Shown: positions 15,380 through 18,753 of the stretch, in pieces | Layout: every line of letters begins with the position of its first letter | How positions within the stretch are numbered: position 1 is the stretch's first letter | Source: an uncultured Oscillospiraceae bacterium | GTDB taxonomy: Bacteria; Bacillota_A; Clostridia; Oscillospirales; Oscillospiraceae | Direction of reading: 5' to 3' | Length of the DNA: 18,753 nucleotides | Assembly: GCA_947631215.1 (NCBI GenBank) | Contig: CANRKN010000030.1 | Span: 1-18,753, forward strand | Position numbers and translations under genes: made by a program | The notes under the pieces: generated by a model | Told to the model about the DNA's origin: nothing | What the model saw: only the letters and a program-made list of their open reading frames with translations | The model's database searches: none

Positions 15380-16842
15380 GATGCCTTGCTCTCCCGGATG
15401 AGTCCGGAGGCCTTCTTCCACCGGCCGGATAGCAGGCGCGTGGAGAAGAGGACGGAGCGCAGCACCCAGTCGGAGCCCATGCCGATCCAGTAGCCCATGG
15501 CGCCGAGCTGGGGCATGCCGGGGATGCGGTCCGTGGTGAGCAAAAACGCCAGCGTCACCCGCATGAGGAACATGGACGCGACCGCGCCGTACATCACATA
15601 TTTCACGTCGCTAGTGGCCTTCAGTATCCCCGGGGCGGTGAAGGAGAGGGGATAGGTGAAAAATTGAAGCGTCAGGCAGAACCAGAGGCACTGTTTTCCT
15701 ATGGCCTTGGCCTCGGCCACATAGCCGTAGAGCCCGGTCAAAAACGGCGTGAGGGCCAGGAACGTGCCCACACAGACGGCGTTCGCCGCGTAGGATATGA
15801 CCAGCATCCGCTTCATATAGTATTTCACCTGGTCCGGGTCGCCGGCGCCCACCGCCTGGCCGATGACCGTGAGGCAGGAGGTGCCCACGCCGCCGCCCAC
15901 CACCGAGGCGAAGTTGTTGATCTGGTTGGCGATGGTGTTGCCGTTGGCCTGGATGTTGATGTGGATGACTTTGCCCGCCTCGTCCAGGCCGGTGAGGCTC
16001 TTGGCGCCGGTGGCGTACACGGCCGCGTTCACGAAGGTGTTGGTCATGAGCTTGCCAAGCTGGAAGAGGGCCGACTCCACGCCGCTGGGGATGGCCAGCG
16101 TCAAAATGCTCTTGATCATCGCCCCGTCGAAGCGGAACCGCTCCCATATCCGCACCCGCACGGGGTTGTCCTTCCGGGAAAGCAGTCCCAGCATGAAGAG
16201 CGCCGGGATGGCCCGGCAGAAGAGGGTGGCGAGGCCCGCGCCCAGCACGCCCATATTGAATACGAACAAAAACAGGGCGTTGAGCCCCACATTCAGCACA
16301 CAGCTGATGGCCGCGCTGGCCATGGAGGAAAAGCTCTTCCGCTGGGCCCGCAGAAGCGCCGCGCAGGCGTTAAAGAGGCCAATGAAGGGGAAGGAGACGG
16401 CGGTGACGTAAAAATAGGTTCGCTGGTAGGCGAAGGTGGAGCCGTCCACATTGCCGTAGAAGAGCCGGAGGATGGGCCTGTTGAGGATGAGGCAGCCTCC
16501 GCCCACGGCCAGGGAGATGCACACCACCAGGGCCAAGAGCTGCTTCGCCAGCTTGTTGGCCCGGGGCATATTGCCCGCCCCCAGGGCCTGGGAGGTGACG
16601 ATGGCGCCGCCGGTGGCGAAGGCGGAGAAGAGCTGGATGATGAGATTATTGATATAGTCCACGTTGCCGATGGCGTTGCTGGCGTTGCTCCGCACCGCCT
16701 GGGCGGCGCGGATGTTGGACACCATCAGGGAGTCGAAAAAGCCCAAGGAGGTGGAAAATATCTGCTCGATGACGATGGGCAGCACCAGCCAGAGGAGCTG
16801 CCGCGACGTGAAGAGCGTATAGCGCCGTTTTGCCTTGACCAT
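15376..16842 (-). CDS. MATE-family efflux transporter
   Basis: This 488-residue membrane protein has about 12 hydrophobic segments in two homologous halves. Family features include the N-terminal LWLVLPIVIEQIFSTSLGFFDSLMVS, then GGAIVTSQALGAGN in the first half and GVGTSCLTVIGQAVGAGDPDQ in the second. Both belong to the pseudo-repeat characteristic of MATE proteins. MATE proteins export cationic drugs or metabolites in exchange for H+ or Na+, but the substrate cannot be predicted here. The gene starts 15 bp after the esterase-like gene and is probably co-transcribed with it. The start has a GAAGG site upstream. The ferritin promoter overlaps its 3' end. Confidence 0.93.
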   Translation of the reverse strand: MVKAKRRYTLFTSRQLLWLVLPIVIEQIFSTSLGFFDSLMVSNIRAAQAVRSNASNAIGNVDYINNLIIQLFSAFATGGAIVTSQALGAGNMPRANKLAKQLLALVVCISLAVGGGCLILNRPILRLFYGNVDGSTFAYQRTYFYVTAVSFPFIGLFNACAALLRAQRKSFSSMASAAISCVLNVGLNALFLFVFNMGVLGAGLATLFCRAIPALFMLGLLSRKDNPVRVRIWERFRFDGAMIKSILTLAIPSGVESALFQLGKLMTNTFVNAAVYATGAKSLTGLDEAGKVIHINIQANGNTIANQINNFASVVGGGVGTSCLTVIGQAVGAGDPDQVKYYMKRMLVISYAANAVCVGTFLALTPFLTGLYGYVAEAKAIGKQCLWFCLTLQFFTYPLSFTAPGILKATSDVKYVMYGAVASMFLMRVTLAFLLTTDRIPGMPQLGAMGYWIGMGSDWVLRSVLFSTRLLSGRWKKASGLIRESKAS

Positions 16843-16857
16843 GTGAGATCGCCTTCT

Positions 16858-17634
16858 TTATTTATCCAGCCACAAAAAGTCCATGAACCCCGGCACCAGC
16901 TTCTCCCAGCTGGCCTCGTTGTGATTGCCGTCCTGCTGGCAGACGACCCGGGTGCGGGCGCCCTTCTCCTCCAGCATGCGGGCCACGGCGAGATTGTTCT
17001 TCGCCGTGGTGGTCTCGTAGTCTCCCACATGGCTCCGGCGGCTGTTGGCCTCCCTGGTGCCCCAGGAGAGATAGATACGTGTGTCCGAGTCCATGTCTGC
17101 CGCCCGGATATCCGCCCGCAGGGCGGGCATGCAGGGGGAGATGGAGCTGGAGACGCAGGCGGCCTTGGAGTAGACGCCGTTGTATTTGATGGCGGCGTAG
17201 AGGCTCATGAGCCCGCCCATGGAGGACCCGCCGATGGCCGTGGCCTCCCGGAAGGGATAGGTGCGGTATTCCCGGTCTATCATGGGCTTCAATTCCTCAG
17301 TCATGAAGCGCATGGTCTCGTCGCCCGTGCCCTGAAGGTCGCCCCAGAACTTGCCCGTGAAGTGGTAGGGGCAGTATTCATAGAGCCGCTCGTTCCCCTC
17401 GTGGCCGCATTCGATGCCCACTACGATCATGGGCTTTTCCCAGCCTTGCAGGAATTCGGCCAGGCCCCAGCTCTTGCCGAAGGTGGCGTCCGCGTCGGAA
17501 AAGAGGTTGTGCCCGTCAAAAAAGTACATGACCGGGTAGCGCTCCGAGGTCGTCTCGTATCCCTCCGGCAGCCAGATGTGCAGCGGGCGGTTTTTCCCCG
17601 CGGGTGTGAAGAGCATGTCGCGCTTGATGAGCAT
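16858..17634 (-). CDS. Putative esterase, alpha/beta hydrolase (esterase D / Fes-like family)
   Basis: From the ATG at 17634 this is a 258-residue protein without a signal peptide. RPLHIWLPEGY and YPVMYFFDGHNLF match the N-terminal part of the putative-esterase family (feruloyl esterase, esterase D and siderophore esterase relatives). The nucleophile elbow is GGSSMGG, with Ser138 in G-x-S-x-G, and the catalytic histidine is probably His238 in DGNHNEASW. The start is chosen because GGAGG lies 7 nt upstream; an earlier ATG at 17658 would include that site. It precedes the MATE gene by 15 bp, so the two form a small operon. The substrate is unknown; an acyl ester of a sugar or small molecule is plausible. 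Confidence 0.85.
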   Translation of the reverse strand: MLIKRDMLFTPAGKNRPLHIWLPEGYETTSERYPVMYFFDGHNLFSDADATFGKSWGLAEFLQGWEKPMIVVGIECGHEGNERLYEYCPYHFTGKFWGDLQGTGDETMRFMTEELKPMIDREYRTYPFREATAIGGSSMGGLMSLYAAIKYNGVYSKAACVSSSISPCMPALRADIRAADMDSDTRIYLSWGTREANSRRSHVGDYETTTAKNNLAVARMLEEKGARTRVVCQQDGNHNEASWEKLVPGFMDFLWLDK

Positions 17635-17711
17635 AGGAACGCCTCCCCGAAAAATCATCCACGCACAACTATATCACATTCCGCCCGTCCCGTCCATCCC
17701 CGTTAAGGGCA

Positions 17712-17744
17712 CAAAAAAACCAGGCGCGCTGCGCGCCTGGTTTT
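17712..17744 (-). terminator. Intrinsic terminator downstream of the GG-leader peptide gene
   Basis: A perfect 13-bp inverted repeat (17716-17728 with 17732-17744) closes a 3-nt loop. On the minus strand a run of seven T follows the stem base, then GTG. It lies 35 bp after the peptide gene's stop and insulates it from the esterase/MATE pair. Confidence 0.85.
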
Positions 17745-17779
17745 CATGTCGCTTTCCTTTCCGCCGGGCCGCCCGGTCG

Positions 17780-18016
17780 TCATATGTGCTTCCATGACCA
17801 CTCCGGCTCAGGATGGTTTTTTCTTATGCAGGCATCACAGATGCTATAAATGCTTCCCCAAAGATCGACGTCCGGGAAGTAGCGTTGGCCCATCCACAGA
17901 GTGACGCCCCCCTGGCCGCATTCGCAGCAGCAGGACCCGCCGTTGCTCGTCCCTCCGGCGACCTTGTCCAGGGCTTCGTCGGCCAGTTCTTCAAAGCTCT
18001 TATTATTGTTTTCCAT
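17780..18016 (-). CDS. Small peptide with double-glycine leader and Cys-rich core (putative RiPP/bacteriocin precursor)
   Basis: This 78-residue peptide has an N-terminal leader containing SFEELADEALDKVAGG, which ends at Gly21-Gly22. The pattern of acidic residues with spaced Leu/Val before GG is typical of leaders cut by C39 peptidase-containing exporters and of many RiPP precursors. The predicted 56-residue core begins TSNGGS and has six cysteines: Cys29, Cys30, Cys31 and Cys33 in a CCCEC block, and Cys60 and Cys63 in CDAC. It also has several Trp and Tyr residues and ends in EPEWSWKHI. AAAGGAG lies 7 nt before the ATG at 18016; the open frame further upstream is not coding. No modification enzyme or peptidase exporter is present in the window. 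The core could also be a small metal-binding domain. Confidence 0.7.
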   Translation of the reverse strand: MENNNKSFEELADEALDKVAGGTSNGGSCCCECGQGGVTLWMGQRYFPDVDLWGSIYSICDACIRKNHPEPEWSWKHI

Positions 18017-18105
18017 GACGGTTCTCCTTTCTGTTTTCTGTCCCTTTATACGTTCTGGCGGGGCAAAAGAGCTAAGGGACGGGAAAATTTCCCGCCCGGT
18101 CATGT
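18017..18105 (-). promoter_or_regulatory. Gap upstream of the GG-leader peptide: dyad and weak promoter-like element
   Basis: On the minus strand, just after the AIM24 stop, there is a GGGCGGGAAA/TTTCCCGTCCC near-perfect dyad with almost no loop. After it comes a TATAAA that could be a -10 element, without a convincing -35, and then the AAAGGAG ribosome binding site. The peptide gene may have its own promoter here, but the evidence is weak. Confidence 0.35.
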
Positions 18106-18753
18106 TCAGCCGTTGCCCGTGGGGATATAGCGGCGCAGAGCGCCGGCCACGTTGGACAGCGGCATGGTCTGCAGCCACACCCGGCCCGGGCCGGTGATGT
18201 CGGTGAGGAACAGGCCCTCGCCGCCGAAGAGGACGTTCTTCACGCCCTTCACGGTCTGGATGTCCATGGCGCAGGTGGCGTCCATAGCCGCCAGGTGGCC
18301 GGTGTCCACCAATATGTGCTGGCCGGGCTGCAGGTCGTATTCCACCACATGGCCGTCGAACTCCGCAAAGGCGACGCCGCTGCCGGAGACCTTCTGCAGG
18401 ATGAAGCCCTCGCCGCCGAAGAGGCCCGCGCCCAGCTTCTTGTTGAAGTGGACGGACAGCTGCACCCCGGCCTCGCCGGCCAGGAACGCGCTCTTCTGGA
18501 AGATGATCTCTTTGCCCGGGGCGATCTCAAAGGGCTTGATGGAGCCGGGGAAGCTGGAGGCGAAGGCGATCATGCCCTGGCCGCCCTGGGCGGTATAGAT
18601 GTTCTGGAATATCCGCTCGCCGGAGAACATCCGGCCCAGAGCCTTGCCCACGCCGCCGTTGGAGGTGGTCTCCATATGCATGTTGGGGCTCATCCAGCTC
18701 ATGGAGCCGCCCTCGTTGATCATGCTCTCGCCGTCCGCCAGGGTGCACACCAG
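18106..18753 (-). CDS. AIM24/TIGR00266-family protein, 5' end outside window
   Basis: The frame runs from the window edge to a TGA at 18106-18108 and covers about 215 residues; the first residues are missing. The segment VCTLADGESMINEGGSMSWMSPNMHMETTSNGG is the characteristic start of the TIGR00266 (AIM24-like) family. The rest is Gly-rich beta-sandwich sequence with repeated GGEGF/GGEGL and TGHLAAMD motifs. A GTG at 18750 is an internal valine, not a start. The bacterial function is unsettled; mitochondrial AIM24 affects inner-membrane organisation. It lies 89 bp upstream of the GG-leader peptide gene on the same strand, so read-through is possible. Confidence 0.9.
   Translation of the reverse strand: MVCTLADGESMINEGGSMSWMSPNMHMETTSNGGVGKALGRMFSGERIFQNIYTAQGGQGMIAFASSFPGSIKPFEIAPGKEIIFQKSAFLAGEAGVQLSVHFNKKLGAGLFGGEGFILQKVSGSGVAFAEFDGHVVEYDLQPGQHILVDTGHLAAMDATCAMDIQTVKGVKNVLFGGEGLFLTDITGPGRVWLQTMPLSNVAGALRRYIPTGNG

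Noticed and set aside
15376..16842. MATE transporter as the exporter of the GG-leader peptide
   Set aside because: MATE proteins do not process double-glycine leaders, and a strong terminator separates the two transcription units.
15664..17706. Plus-strand open frame of 680 codons opposite the MATE and esterase genes
   Set aside because: It spans two good minus-strand genes and has no recognisable domain or ribosome binding site; it is a GC-driven shadow.

Overview
The window is GC-rich, with compact operons, strong AGGAGG-type ribosome binding sites and sigma-A-like promoters. The genes match a high-GC anaerobic gut Firmicute, most likely class Clostridia and possibly the Oscillospiraceae/Flavonifractor-like group. 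That placement is inferred from gene content and composition; nothing in the window fixes the genus.

Left part (1-3610, + strand): the distal half of a tryptophan operon, trpD (3' end only), trpC, trpF, trpB and trpA. The genes overlap or nearly touch and end at a perfect 16-bp hairpin terminator. Next (3634-11849, - strand) is a five-gene carbohydrate operon, in transcription order: HAD phosphatase, two tandem GH3 enzymes of identical length, a GH2 enzyme, and a GPH-type sugar:cation symporter. A LysR-type regulator (12023-12910, +) is divergent from it. The shared intergenic region carries promoter-like elements on both strands and a TTGTT-N5-AACAA dyad that could be the regulator's operator. 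The operon looks designed to import a beta-linked oligosaccharide, probably one containing an N-acetylhexosamine, and hydrolyse or phosphorolyse it in the cytoplasm.

The middle (12950-14795) is AT-richer accessory DNA. It holds a secreted protein of unknown function and a compact cassette that looks like a type I toxin-antitoxin system. That cassette encodes a 26-residue holin-like toxin on the - strand. An antisense RNA of about 90 nt on the + strand has a consensus promoter (TTGACA-N17-TATACT) and its own terminator, which overlaps the toxin's 3' end in the txpA/RatA manner. The cassette is bracketed by two related hairpin repeats.

The right part (14795-18753, - strand) carries ferritin, a MATE-family exporter with an upstream esterase-like alpha/beta hydrolase, and a 78-residue peptide with a double-glycine leader and a Cys-rich core (a candidate RiPP or bacteriocin precursor). 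At the edge is a partial AIM24/TIGR00266-family protein.

The two least ordinary items are the toxin/antisense-RNA cassette (14321-14680) and the GG-leader peptide gene (17780-18016). Both are short enough to be missed by routine annotation.
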